Source: Xanthobacter autotrophicus (GTDB taxonomy: Bacteria; Pseudomonadota; Alphaproteobacteria; Rhizobiales; Xanthobacteraceae). Taken from it: a stretch of DNA of 64,000 nucleotides. Location: assembly GCF_043194295.1 (NCBI RefSeq), contig NZ_JBAFVK010000016.1. One strand, written 5' to 3'. Numbering within the stretch: the first letter of the stretch is position 1; the number at the start of each line of letters is the position of its first letter. Below the pieces are notes generated by a model. The model made no database searches. It saw nothing but the letters and a program-made list of their open reading frames with translations, and was not told the origin of the DNA. The position numbers were made by a program, and so were the translations under genes. Shown in pieces: positions 1 to 8,849 of the stretch.

Positions 1-38
1 GCCCCCGCCCGACGCCGCTCCACCCCCTGCCGCACTGC

Positions 39-317
39 GTGCGCGCGACCGCCCTCGCCGACGATCCGGCCGGCGGAGGAGCCCTGCTGCGCGCCACTTT
101 GGCCGGCGCCCTGCTGTGCGCCCTCGCCGCCTGCGCCGGCACCGAGGGCCTGCCGGGCCTGACGCCGCCACAAACCAACGTGCGGGAGGTGCCGGACAAT
201 GCCTTCCCGACCATCGGCACCACCGCACCGTCGAAGCGCCCCCCGCCCCTCACCCCGGAAGCCCAGCAGAAGCTGCAGCGCGACCTGGAAAACCTCGCCC
301 GCACCCAGGAAAAATAG
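39..317 (+). CDS. small predicted lipoprotein
   Basis: A 92-residue protein read from a GTG. It has a hydrophobic stretch (about residues 16-30) ending in a lipobox-like LAAC followed by AGTEG, so it is probably lipidated and anchored to the inner or outer membrane. The rest is Pro/Thr-rich, followed by a short charged helix (about 70-90). I do not recognise a family. The reading frame is open from the left edge, so the true start may lie outside the window. A GGAGGA at 75-80 is too far from any in-frame start to settle it. About 155 bp separate it from the aminotransferase, so the two need not be co-transcribed. Confidence 0.6.
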   Translation: MRATALADDPAGGGALLRATLAGALLCALAACAGTEGLPGLTPPQTNVREVPDNAFPTIGTTAPSKRPPPLTPEAQQKLQRDLENLARTQEK

Positions 318-472
318 CCGGCCGCGCCCAATCGGATGAATGCTGCAGTGCGGTGGACAGGGTTCTGCCGCACTCCCATCGCAATCATCGCTTTTCCAAT
401 CGCACAACAGTGCTAAAAAGCCCGACTGCCGCGCCGGGAGACCAGTAACAGCGCGGCCTCTGGAGCCCTGAG

Positions 473-1693
473 ATGACGACCGATTTCCACCGCATTCGCC
501 GGCTGCCGCCCTACGTGTTCGAGCAAGTGAACCGCGTGAAGGCCGCCGCTCGCAATGCCGGGGCGGATATCGTCGACCTCGGCATGGGCAATCCCGACCT
601 CGATGCGCCCGCGCATGTGATCGAGAAGCTCAAGGAAACCATCGGCAAGCCGCGGACGGACCGCTATTCGGCGTCGAAGGGCATCCCCGGCCTGCGCCGC
701 GCCCAGGCGAACTATTACGAGCGCCGATTCGGCGTGAAGCTGGATCCCGACAAGCACGTGGTGGCCACCCTTGGCTCGAAGGAAGGCTTCGCCAACATGG
801 CGCAGGCCATCACCGCACCGGGCGACGTGATCCTGACCCCCAACCCGTCCTATCCGATCCACGCCTTCGGCTTCCTGATGGCCGGCGGCGTCATCCGCTC
901 GGTGCCGGTGGAGCCGGGGCCGGAGTTCTTCCACGCTATGGAACGGGCGGTGCAGCACTCCATCCCCAAGCCCATCGCGGTGGTGCTGTGCTATCCGTCC
1001 AACCCCACGGCCTGCGTGGCGGACCTGGAATTTTACAAGGACGTGGTGGCCTTCGCGAAGAAGAACGACCTCATCGTCCTTTCCGACCTCGCCTATGCCG
1101 AGCTGTATTTCGACGACACCCCGCCCCCCTCGGTGCTTCAGGTGCCGGGTGCCATGGACGTCACGGTGGAGTTCACCTCCATGTCCAAGACCTATTCCAT
1201 GGCTGGCTGGCGCATGGGCTTCGCGGTGGGCAACGAGCGCCTCATCGCCGCCTTGTCGCGGGTGAAGTCCTACCTTGATTACGGCGCCTACACCCCGATC
1301 CAGGTGGCGGCGACGGCGGCGCTCAACGGCCCGCAGGAGTGCATTGCCGAGATGCGCGAGACCTACAAGAAGCGGCGTGACGCGCTGGTGGAGAGCTTCG
1401 GCCGCGCCGGCTTCCCGGTGCCCTCGCCCCGCGCCTCCATGTTCGCCTGGGCACCTATCCCCGAGCCGTTCCGCGCCATGGGCTCGGTGGAATTCGCCAA
1501 GCTGCTCATCGAGAAGGCGGACGTGGCCGTGGCACCGGGCGTCGGCTTCGGCGAGCACGGGGACGATTTCGTCCGCATCGCCGTGGTGGAGAACGAGCAG
1601 CGCATCCGCCAGGCGGCGCGCAACATCCGCCGCTTCTTCGAACAGGCGGGCACGACGCTCCACAATGTGGTGCCCCTCAGCGCCGCGCGCTGA
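473..1693 (+). CDS. PLP-dependent class I/II aminotransferase (AlaC / LL-DAP-aminotransferase-like)
   Basis: A 406-residue cytosolic fold-type I aminotransferase. Visible family marks are LGMGNPD near residue 37, the SNPT motif in the middle, and SMSKTYSMAGWRMGF containing the Schiff-base lysine (Lys239). Members of this group in Proteobacteria are labelled either glutamate-pyruvate transaminase (AlaC) or LL-diaminopimelate aminotransferase, and sequence reading alone cannot decide between them. The next genes are hom, glpX and recJ in the same direction, an order common in alphaproteobacteria, which suggests a role in aspartate-family or alanine metabolism. The ATG at 473 opens with MTTDFHRIRRLPPY, the usual N-terminus of the family. 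Length is normal and no motif is missing. Confidence 0.9.
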   Translation: MTTDFHRIRRLPPYVFEQVNRVKAAARNAGADIVDLGMGNPDLDAPAHVIEKLKETIGKPRTDRYSASKGIPGLRRAQANYYERRFGVKLDPDKHVVATLGSKEGFANMAQAITAPGDVILTPNPSYPIHAFGFLMAGGVIRSVPVEPGPEFFHAMERAVQHSIPKPIAVVLCYPSNPTACVADLEFYKDVVAFAKKNDLIVLSDLAYAELYFDDTPPPSVLQVPGAMDVTVEFTSMSKTYSMAGWRMGFAVGNERLIAALSRVKSYLDYGAYTPIQVAATAALNGPQECIAEMRETYKKRRDALVESFGRAGFPVPSPRASMFAWAPIPEPFRAMGSVEFAKLLIEKADVAVAPGVGFGEHGDDFVRIAVVENEQRIRQAARNIRRFFEQAGTTLHNVVPLSAAR

Positions 1694-1695
1694 TA

Positions 1696-1730
1696 CCAAG
1701 GGCCGGTGAGCCTCCCTCCCCGGCCCTTGG
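1696..1730 (+). terminator. hairpin after the aminotransferase gene
   Basis: An 11-bp perfect inverted repeat, CCAAGGGCCGG (1696-1706) against CCGGCCCTTGG (1720-1730), lies three bases past the aminotransferase stop codon. No U-run follows, so it is only terminator-like. It could instead protect the 3' end of the message. Confidence 0.4.
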
Positions 1731-1809
1731 TTCAGCCGCACGGCACTTGAGCTTCCCCTCCCGGCACCGGTCGAAGACCGGGCCATTGGGGGAGGAGTGG
1801 TGCATCCGG

Positions 1810-1837
1810 GCGCCGCGCGCTAAAAGCGCGGCGCTTT
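1810..1837 (+). promoter_or_regulatory. GC-rich hairpin in the hom leader
   Basis: GCGCCGCGC (1810-1818) pairs perfectly with GCGCGGCGC (1826-1834), with a 7-base loop and TTT after it. It ends about 30 bases before the hom start, so it may be a terminator or attenuator controlling read-through into hom. No leader peptide is evident. Confidence 0.35.
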
Positions 1838-1865
1838 CCAACAGGCGAAGAACCGGTCCGATCCC

Positions 1866-3152
1866 ATGAGCGAACTGAAAGTGGGCCTTGCCGGCCTCGG
1901 CACCGTCGGGGCGGCGGTGTTCCGCATGCTCGAACGCCGCAAGGCCGAGCTTGAGGCCCGCACCGGCCGCACCCTCAGGGTGACGGCGGTGGCAGCCCGC
2001 GACCGCAGCCGCGACCGAGGCCTCGACCTGAGCGGGGTGGCCTGGTTCGAGGACCCGGTGGCGCTGGCCCGCGACGGCGACATCGACGTGTTCGTGGAGC
2101 TGATGGGCGGCGACGGCGACCCCGCCAAGGCCGCGGTGGCGGCCGCCCTCGACCGCGGCATCCCGGTGGTGACCGCCAACAAGGCGCTGCTCGCCAAATG
2201 CGGCGTGGAACTCGCCCGCCGCGCGGAAGCCTCCGGCGCTGGTCTTCATTTCGAAGCGGCGGTGGCGGGCGGCATCCCCATCGTGAAGACCCTGCGCGAG
2301 GCGCTGGCCGGCAACACCATCGAGCGCGTGTCCGGCATCCTCAACGGCACCTGCAACTATATTCTCACCCGCATGGCGGAGGAGAAGCTCTCCTTCCACG
2401 TCTGCCTCACCGAGGCGCAGCGGCTCGGCTATGCCGAGGCGGACCCCACCTTCGACATCGACGGCTTCGACACCGCCCACAAGCTCGCCATCCTCACCTC
2501 GCTGGCCTTCGGCACCCAGGTGGATGCCGACTCCATCTACGTGGAGGGTATCCGTCAGCTGACCCTCGCCGACCTCGAGGCGGCGGACGATCTTGGCTAC
2601 CGGGTGAAGCTGCTGGGCGTCGCCGTGCGCACAGAGACTGGCATCGAGCAGCGGGTGCATCCCACCATGGTGCCCAAGCACTGGCCCATCGCCCAGGTGT
2701 CCGGCGTCACCAACGCGGTGGCGGTGGACGGCGATGCGGTGGCGCTGACCCTGGTTGGCCCCGGCGCCGGCGGCGCGGCCACCGCATCGGCGGTGGTGGG
2801 CGACCTGTTCGACGTGGCTCGCGGCGCCAAGGGCTATGCCTTCGGCCTGCCCGTGGCTGAATTGACCAAGGCCGAGCGCGCCGCCATGCAGCGCCACGAG
2901 GGCGGCTACTACATCCGCCTCGCGGTGGTGAACAAGCCGGGCACTGCCGCCACCATCGCCCGGCGCATGGCGGACGAGCAGATCTCGCTCGAATCCATCA
3001 TGCAGCGCCGGCCCGACGGGGCGGAGACGGCGCGTGTCATCCTCATCACCTATGCGACCACGGAAGAAGCCGTGCGCCGCGCCATCGCCGCCATCGAGGC
3101 AGACGGGGTCATCTCCGCCCTGCCCCAGGTGATCCGCATCGAGAAGGATTGA
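1866..3152 (+). CDS. hom: homoserine dehydrogenase
   Basis: A 428-residue NAD(P)-dependent enzyme that reduces aspartate semialdehyde to homoserine, the branch point to threonine and methionine. The N-terminus carries the Rossmann motif GLGTVGAAVF. The middle has the catalytic-domain stretch GILNGTCNYILTRM and the EADPTFDIDGFDTAHK segment typical of the family. About the last 80 residues (YYIRLAVVNKPGTAATIA and on) form an ACT domain, which in homologues binds threonine for feedback inhibition. It is the monofunctional form, not fused to aspartokinase. Its stop is immediately followed by glpX (ribosome site overlapping the hom 3' end), so the two are very likely co-transcribed. A GC hairpin precedes it. 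Confidence 0.96.
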   Translation: MSELKVGLAGLGTVGAAVFRMLERRKAELEARTGRTLRVTAVAARDRSRDRGLDLSGVAWFEDPVALARDGDIDVFVELMGGDGDPAKAAVAAALDRGIPVVTANKALLAKCGVELARRAEASGAGLHFEAAVAGGIPIVKTLREALAGNTIERVSGILNGTCNYILTRMAEEKLSFHVCLTEAQRLGYAEADPTFDIDGFDTAHKLAILTSLAFGTQVDADSIYVEGIRQLTLADLEAADDLGYRVKLLGVAVRTETGIEQRVHPTMVPKHWPIAQVSGVTNAVAVDGDAVALTLVGPGAGGAATASAVVGDLFDVARGAKGYAFGLPVAELTKAERAAMQRHEGGYYIRLAVVNKPGTAATIARRMADEQISLESIMQRRPDGAETARVILITYATTEEAVRRAIAAIEADGVISALPQVIRIEKD

Positions 3153-3157
3153 CGGCC

Positions 3158-4147
3158 ATGCGCGTTGCCCGGATGCCCCAGGTGCTCGACCGCCGCCTGT
3201 CCCTGGACATGGCCCAGGTCACCGAACGTTGCGCCGTCGCCGCCGCCCGGCTGCGCGGCCGCGGCGACGAGCAGGCCGCCGACCTTGCCGCCATGGCGGC
3301 TTGTCACCGGGAACTCGGCCTCATTCCCGTCTCCGGCACGGTGGTGATCGGCGAGGGCATCGAGGGCGAGTGCGACCAGCTGTTCGTGGGCGAGAAGCTG
3401 GGCACCGGCGGCGCCGAGGTGGACCTTGCCGTGGATGCGCTGGAAGGCTCCACCCTTTGCGCCAAGAACATGGAAGGCTCGCTCTGCGTGCTGGTTATCG
3501 CCGAGCGCGGTTCCCTGCTCAAGGTGCCGGACGCCTACATGGAGAAGCTGGCCATCGGTCCCGGCTATCCCGACGGCATCGTGTCGCTGGCCCGCAGCCC
3601 GCAGGAGAACATCCAGGCCCTGGCCGACGCCAAGGGCGTGCCCACCTCCGAGATCACCGCGCTCATCCTTGACCGCCCGCGCCATGCGCCGCTGGTGGAG
3701 GCGGTGCGCAAGACCGGCGCCGCCATCAAGCTCATCACCGATGGCGACGTGGCGGGGGTGATCCACACCACCAACCCGCACGAGAGCGGCATCGACATCT
3801 ATCTCGGCCTCGGCGGCGCGGCCGAAGGCATCCTGGCGGCGGCGGCCCTGCGCTGCATCGGCGGGCAGATGGAAGGCCGCCTGGTGCTCGACACCGAGAA
3901 GAAGCGCGCCCAGGCCAAGACCCTCGGCATCCGCGACGGCGCCAAGATCTACAAGCTGGAAGAGATGGTGCGCGGCGATTGCCTGGTGGCCGCCACCGGC
4001 GTCACCGACGGTGCCCTCCTGAAGGGCGTGCGCTTCAGCCGCGAGGTGATCGAGACCGACACCATCGTGCTGCGCGCCGCCACCGGCACCGTGCGCCGGA
4101 TGACCACCGAGCACCGCGACTTCCGCAAATTCCGCCTGCAAGGCTGA
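3158..4147 (+). CDS. glpX: class II fructose-1,6-bisphosphatase
   Basis: A 329-residue metal-dependent fructose-1,6-bisphosphatase of the GlpX type, acting in gluconeogenesis. In autotrophs it also acts in the Calvin cycle as fructose/sedoheptulose bisphosphatase. Family blocks seen are VVIGEGIEGECDQLFVGE, the metal-binding DLAVDALEGSTLCAKN, and LGLGGAAEGILAAAAL. I start it at the ATG at 3158, because GAGAAGG at 3141-3147 sits about 10 bases ahead of it. A TTG at 3149 overlapping the hom stop would add three residues. It follows hom with almost no gap and precedes a minus-strand gene convergently. Confidence 0.95.
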   Translation: MRVARMPQVLDRRLSLDMAQVTERCAVAAARLRGRGDEQAADLAAMAACHRELGLIPVSGTVVIGEGIEGECDQLFVGEKLGTGGAEVDLAVDALEGSTLCAKNMEGSLCVLVIAERGSLLKVPDAYMEKLAIGPGYPDGIVSLARSPQENIQALADAKGVPTSEITALILDRPRHAPLVEAVRKTGAAIKLITDGDVAGVIHTTNPHESGIDIYLGLGGAAEGILAAAALRCIGGQMEGRLVLDTEKKRAQAKTLGIRDGAKIYKLEEMVRGDCLVAATGVTDGALLKGVRFSREVIETDTIVLRAATGTVRRMTTEHRDFRKFRLQG

Positions 4148-4160
4148 GAGCCTGCCAGCC

Positions 4161-4646
4161 TCATTTACAGGCGGGATAGCCGAACCGCGAGATGATGACG
4201 CTCCCGGGAATCGGGTGGAAGTCGAACGTCGACATAGCGTTCTTTTCAAGCAGGTATTGGCGTAGCGCGGGATTGTATCGCGCCAGCATACGGCTGGTGG
4301 TGTCGGCGCTGATCTTGCCGGTGCGCGGATTCCCGCCTGCATGGAACAGCAAAGTGGCACTGGGCTTCACGCAGACATTGCGGATGGCGAGCATCATGGT
4401 ACAGGCCGACTGGCAGTGGCCGTCGATGACGAACCGCTCACCGGACGTATTGTACTTCTCAACGACAGCCTCGAACTCGGCGAACCTTTGAGGCGTCGGG
4501 GCGCCCATGCCGAGCCCGAGGGCCGACACCGAGCCATCGGCGCGGGCGGGTATCGGCCCGGTCAGGACCGCGGCGAAGCACAATGCTATCGCCGCAAGGA
4601 AGACGCCCGGCCGCCGGCGGTCAGGCCTCATGAAGTCCGTCTGCAT
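4161..4646 (-). CDS. secreted ClpP/crotonase-fold-like hypothetical protein (COG3904-like)
   Basis: A 161-residue protein that starts at the ATG ending at 4646, with GGGGTGG a few bases upstream. It has an N-terminal signal peptide (hydrophobic FLAAIALCFAAVLTG, then ARADG), so it should be periplasmic. The mature part contains FVIDGHCQSACTMMLAI and LLFHAGG. That pattern resembles the small family of exported proteins with a ClpP-like fold, in which the serine of the SACT segment and a nearby histidine would be the active residues. The assignment rests on motif resemblance only. It is convergent with glpX, and its 5' end faces the MgtC-type gene. Confidence 0.6.
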   Translation of the reverse strand: MQTDFMRPDRRRPGVFLAAIALCFAAVLTGPIPARADGSVSALGLGMGAPTPQRFAEFEAVVEKYNTSGERFVIDGHCQSACTMMLAIRNVCVKPSATLLFHAGGNPRTGKISADTTSRMLARYNPALRQYLLEKNAMSTFDFHPIPGSVIISRFGYPACK

Positions 4647-4968
4647 CTGTCCACCCCATGTGCTGGCGATGTGAAAACCGCCTGTGATCAGTGACGTCCC
4701 GGCCCTCGGGCCGTGACCAAACGGTTTGCCCGCGCCAGATCCACCCCGACACCTGGGCGCCCACTCAAAGACCCGGCACCCCATACCGGTGCCTCGGCCA
4801 GAGCGCGACCCGACCGGATCAAATCCCTATCCGATCTCATTGCGATTCAATCAGATCGGCGCGTACTCTCATCCTTGCGCGCGGCGGCTGGTGCGCTTCA
4901 GCAAGAATTCTCACCCGAATCCGGTATCATTCCAAAAACTGTCGTTGCGTCATCTTCTGGAGGCCGCC
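4647..4968. other. divergent intergenic region
   Basis: About 320 bp between the start of the secreted minus-strand protein and the MgtC/DUF4010 gene. It holds the two ribosome-binding sites, a short inverted repeat around 4776-4795 (GGCACC against GGTGCC) and a slightly AT-richer part near 4820-4860. No gene or clear promoter could be supported. Confidence 0.4.
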
Positions 4969-6219
4969 ATGGACGAGCTGATCTTCCGCCTCGCGGTCGC
5001 GCTCGCCATCGGACTGGTGGTGGGGGTGGAGCGGGGCTGGCGGGAACGCACCGAGCCGCCCGGAAGCCGCACCGCCGGCGTGCGCACCTATACCCTGTGC
5101 GGCCTGCTCGGCGGCGTCAGCGCGGCGCTCTCCCAAGCACTGGAGAGCCCAGCCGTCTTCATCGCCGCAAGCCTCGGCTTCGCCGGTGTCTTCGCTGGCT
5201 TCAAATATCGCGAGATGGTGAAGGACAACGATTTCGGCATCACCGGCATCATCGCCGCCATGCTGGTGTTCGCCCTCGGAGCGCTGGCCGTGGCGGGCGA
5301 CCCGGCCGCGGCGGGCGCTGCCGCCATCGCCGCCACGGGGCTTCTGGCGGCGCGCGAAATGCTGCACGGCCTTCTCGCCAAGCTCACCTGGGTGGAACTG
5401 CGCTCGGCGCTGGTCCTGCTGGGCATGACGGTGATCGTGCTGCCCCTGCTGCCGGATCGCACCCTCGACCCATTCGACAGCATCAACCTGCGGCAGATCT
5501 GGCTGTTCATGGTGCTCACCGCCACGATCTCCTTCGCCGGCTATGTGGCGGTGAGGGTGGCGGGGCCGGAAAAGGGCATCCTCATCAGCGCTCTGGCAGG
5601 CGCTCTGGTGTCCTCCACCGCCGTCACCATCGCCTTTGCCCGGCGCGCGGCGGCCGGGGAGCCAACCACCTTGCTTGCCGGCGGGGCGGCACTGGCGGCC
5701 ATGGTCTCGCTGTTGCGCGTGCTGGCGATCTGCATGGTGGTAGCGCCCAGCCTGCTCACCACCCTCGCCCCGCCGGCGCTGGCGGCGGCCCTGGCCTTTG
5801 CGATCGCGGGCGGCCTCCTGGTGCGCCATGCTGGGGATGCGGAGGGCGAGGCCAGCCTCGGCAACCCGTTCGAACTTGGCCCTCTCGCCGCCTTCGCCGG
5901 GATGTTCGGCTTCGTCTCGGCGGTCAGCGGCATCCTCCTGAAATATGTGGGGCCGGGCAGCCTTTACCTCGTCAGCGCTGTGGCCGGCATCGTAGACGTG
6001 GACGTGCCGTCCCTGAACGCCGCTCGGCTCGCGGGCAACGGCCTGTCGCTGCATGGCGCCGCCCTCGCCATCCTGATCGCCATGGGCATGAACGCGCTGG
6101 GGCGGGTGGGGTTCGCGGCGGCGGCCGGTCCCGCGGGCTTCACCCTGCGTCTTGGCTCGGCCACTGCCGCTGCAGCGGGAGCGGCGCTTGTCGTCCTGCT
6201 GATCGTGCAGGGGTGGTGA
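4969..6219 (+). CDS. MgtC/SapB-family membrane protein with DUF4010
   Basis: A 416-residue polytopic inner-membrane protein. The N-terminus (LIFRLAVALAIGLVVGVERGWRER with the TAGVRTYTLCGLLGG segment) is the MgtC/SapB signature. The C-terminal two thirds is a long run of hydrophobic Ala/Leu/Gly helices of the DUF4010 type. Its transport substrate and exact role are unknown. The start is the ATG at 4969, because TGGAGG at 4958-4963 is well placed; upstream in-frame codons lack such a site. It is followed after about 50 bp by recJ on the same strand. Confidence 0.85.
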   Translation: MDELIFRLAVALAIGLVVGVERGWRERTEPPGSRTAGVRTYTLCGLLGGVSAALSQALESPAVFIAASLGFAGVFAGFKYREMVKDNDFGITGIIAAMLVFALGALAVAGDPAAAGAAAIAATGLLAAREMLHGLLAKLTWVELRSALVLLGMTVIVLPLLPDRTLDPFDSINLRQIWLFMVLTATISFAGYVAVRVAGPEKGILISALAGALVSSTAVTIAFARRAAAGEPTTLLAGGAALAAMVSLLRVLAICMVVAPSLLTTLAPPALAAALAFAIAGGLLVRHAGDAEGEASLGNPFELGPLAAFAGMFGFVSAVSGILLKYVGPGSLYLVSAVAGIVDVDVPSLNAARLAGNGLSLHGAALAILIAMGMNALGRVGFAAAAGPAGFTLRLGSATAAAAGAALVVLLIVQGW

Positions 6220-6268
6220 TCGCTTCCGGTCGCTCGACGGGAGAGGCCGCATCTGGCTTGATGCACGC

Positions 6269-8068
6269 GTGAACATAGCCCTGCCGAATCGCCTCTTCCT
6301 CGACGTCGCCCGCTCCGCCACCGGCCGCACCTGGCGCGAGCGCTTGGACGTGCGCGGCGCCCAGACCGCCCTCGCCATGGCCCAGCGCACTGGCATCAGC
6401 GAGCTGCTGGCCCGCGTGCTGGCCGGCCGCGACGTGCCACTGGATGGGGTGGAGCAATATCTTGACCCCTCCATCCGCAGCCTTCTGCCCGATCCCGACA
6501 CCCTCACCGACATGGGCGCCGCCGTGGCGCGCCTTGCGCATGCGGTGACGAGCGGCGAGCAGGTGGCGGTGTTCGGCGACTATGACGTGGACGGCGCCTG
6601 CGCCACCGCCCTCATGGTGGGGGTGCTGCGGGCGGCGGGGCTCGACCCGCTGTTCCACATTCCCGACCGCATCTTCGAGGGCTATGGCCCCAATGTGCCG
6701 GCCATCGAGCAATTGGCGGCGCGGGGCGTCACGCTGCTGGTGACGGTGGATTGCGGCACCACCTCCATGGAGCCTTTGGCCGCCGCCCGGCGCCTCGGCA
6801 TGGATACGGTGGTGATTGACCACCACCAGTCCGGCGAGCGCCTGCCGGAGGCCGCCGCCATCGTGAACCCCAATCGGGAGGACGACCTCTCGGGCCTCGG
6901 CCATGTGTGCGCGGCGGGCCTTGCCTTCGTCACCGCCGTGGGGCTGGTGCGGGCGCTGCGCCAGAGCGGCCATTTCAACACCACCCGCCCGGCCCCGGAC
7001 CTGCTCGAGACGCTGGATCTGGTGGCGCTCGCCACGGTGGCGGACGTGGTGCCACTGAAGGGCCTCAACCGTGCCTTCGTCACCAAGGGCCTCCTCGCCA
7101 TGCGGCGGCGCGGCCGCATCGGCCTCACCGCGCTGATGGATGCGGCCCGGCTCGACGGGCCACCGCGCCCGTTCCACCTCGGCTTCCTCATCGGCCCGCG
7201 TATCAATGCCGGCGGGCGCATCGGCGAGGCGACGCTGGGGGCGAAACTCCTCCTCACCCAGGACCCGGCCGAGGCCCGCCAGATCGCCGCCGAGCTGGAC
7301 CGGCTCAACGGCGAGCGGCAGGAGGTGGAACGCGCCATCCTCGCCGCCGCCGAGGCGGAGGCCGAGGCCGCGCTGGGCCTCAGCGACGAAGGCTCAGTGA
7401 TTGTGGTGAGTGGGGATGGCTGGCATCCCGGCGTGGTGGGTCTCGTGGCGTCGCGGCTGAAGGAGCGCTTCCAGCGCCCCGCCTTCGCCATCGCCTTCAA
7501 CGGTGAGACCGGCACCGGCTCCGGCCGCTCGCTGCCCGGCGTCGACATCGGCCGCGCCGTGCGGGCGGCGCTGGAGGCGGGACTGCTGGTGAAGGGCGGC
7601 GGCCACGCCATGGCGGCCGGCCTGACCGTGGAGCGCTCACGCCTCGGCGCCTTGCGCGCCGCGTTCGAGCAGCGCCTCGCCGCCGACGTGGCGCGGGCGC
7701 GGGCCGAGGGCACCCTCTCCATCGACGGCGCGCTCACCGCTCGGGGGGCGACGACGGACCTTGTCGAGATGGTCTCCCGCGCCGGCCCGTTCGGCGCCGG
7801 CAATGCGGAGCCGGTGTTCGCCTTTCCCGGCCACCGCATCAGCTATGTGGAGAGCTTCGGCGCCGGCCATGTGCGGGCGCGCATCTCGTCCCCGGACGGC
7901 ACCACCCTGAAGGCCACCGCCTTCCGCTGCGCCGAGGAGCCCCTGGGCCGCGCCCTGCTGGCCGCGCGCGGGCGGCCTCTGCATGTGGCCGGAAGCCTGG
8001 AGCTGGACACCTGGCAGGGGGAGACCCGCGTCGCCCTGCGCATCCGCGACGTGGCCGAGCCGGGCTGA
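6269..8068 (+). CDS. recJ: single-stranded-DNA-specific exonuclease RecJ
   Basis: A 599-residue 5'-3' exonuclease that degrades single-stranded DNA in recombination and mismatch repair. The DHH-phosphoesterase motifs are all visible: VFGDYDVDGACATAL, VTVDCGTTS, VVIDHHQSGE and GHVCAAGLAF. The DHHA1 part has GSGRSLPGVDIGRAV and KGGGHAMAAGLTV, followed by the C-terminal OB-like domain. The start is a GTG at 6269. Length is normal for alphaproteobacterial RecJ. It lies in the conserved hom-glpX-recJ neighbourhood, here interrupted by two genes. Confidence 0.96.
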   Translation: MNIALPNRLFLDVARSATGRTWRERLDVRGAQTALAMAQRTGISELLARVLAGRDVPLDGVEQYLDPSIRSLLPDPDTLTDMGAAVARLAHAVTSGEQVAVFGDYDVDGACATALMVGVLRAAGLDPLFHIPDRIFEGYGPNVPAIEQLAARGVTLLVTVDCGTTSMEPLAAARRLGMDTVVIDHHQSGERLPEAAAIVNPNREDDLSGLGHVCAAGLAFVTAVGLVRALRQSGHFNTTRPAPDLLETLDLVALATVADVVPLKGLNRAFVTKGLLAMRRRGRIGLTALMDAARLDGPPRPFHLGFLIGPRINAGGRIGEATLGAKLLLTQDPAEARQIAAELDRLNGERQEVERAILAAAEAEAEAALGLSDEGSVIVVSGDGWHPGVVGLVASRLKERFQRPAFAIAFNGETGTGSGRSLPGVDIGRAVRAALEAGLLVKGGGHAMAAGLTVERSRLGALRAAFEQRLAADVARARAEGTLSIDGALTARGATTDLVEMVSRAGPFGAGNAEPVFAFPGHRISYVESFGAGHVRARISSPDGTTLKATAFRCAEEPLGRALLAARGRPLHVAGSLELDTWQGETRVALRIRDVAEPG

Positions 8069-8147
8069 GGCGCGGCCCGCGTGGTGGTCCTGACCATGCG
8101 CCGGACGGTTTAATCCATCTGATCGATACTATCTGAAGGGTTCTTGC

Positions 8148-8834
8148 GTGAAGGGACTGCTCACGATCCTGCTCTGCTTCAATGCCGGCTTCGTGGATGC
8201 GGCCGGCTTTGTCGCCCTCGGCGGGCTATTCGCCGCCCACGTCACCGGCAATATCGTGATCATCGCAGCGGCTGTGGCCCATGGCGATATGCCGTCGCTG
8301 GCCAAGATCATCGCCATTCCGGTGTTTGCCGTGGTGGTGATTGCTTCGCGGCAGTTCAGCCAATCCATGGCAGCCCGCGGTCGGGACGATTTCCGCATGC
8401 TGATGGCGGTGAAGCTCGTGCTGCTCGCCCATGCGGCGCTGGTGGCGGTTCAATCGGGGCCCTTTCCCGATCCAGACACGACGGCCGCCACCATGATGGC
8501 GATGACGCTTGTCAGCGCCATGGCGTTGCAGAACGCGCTCCACCGCACCCACCTCACCGACACGCCACCCTCGACCGTCATGACCGGCACGCTCACGCAG
8601 ATCCTGCTGGACCTGAGCAGTCTCTGGCGGCCGGTGGCGGGTGCCGATGTGGCGCAGAACCGCGCCCGCCTCGCCCGCATGAGCACGAATCTGGGCGCCT
8701 TTACCTTGGGCTGCGGGACCGCCGGCCTGCTCTATCTGACCGTGGGCATGTGGTGCATGCTGCTGCCGCCGCTGGTCGCTGCGGCGGAGATCTTCACTTT
8801 GGGGCCGGACAAAAGCGCCGTTGGGGTCGGCTGA
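8148..8834 (+). CDS. DUF1275 (YoaK-type) membrane protein
   Basis: A 228-residue protein with about six hydrophobic helices. The opening LLCFNAGFVDAAGFVALGGLFAAHVTGNIV and the later NALHRTHLTDTPPSTVMTGTLTQILLDLSS are the recognisable blocks of the DUF1275 family of inner-membrane proteins, whose function is unknown. The start is a GTG at 8148. It lies 80 bp after recJ and is convergent with the ParA partner gene, with only 15 bp between the stops. Confidence 0.85.
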   Translation: MKGLLTILLCFNAGFVDAAGFVALGGLFAAHVTGNIVIIAAAVAHGDMPSLAKIIAIPVFAVVVIASRQFSQSMAARGRDDFRMLMAVKLVLLAHAALVAVQSGPFPDPDTTAATMMAMTLVSAMALQNALHRTHLTDTPPSTVMTGTLTQILLDLSSLWRPVAGADVAQNRARLARMSTNLGAFTLGCGTAGLLYLTVGMWCMLLPPLVAAAEIFTLGPDKSAVGVG

Positions 8835-8849
8835 ACCCCCGCCCTGCCC

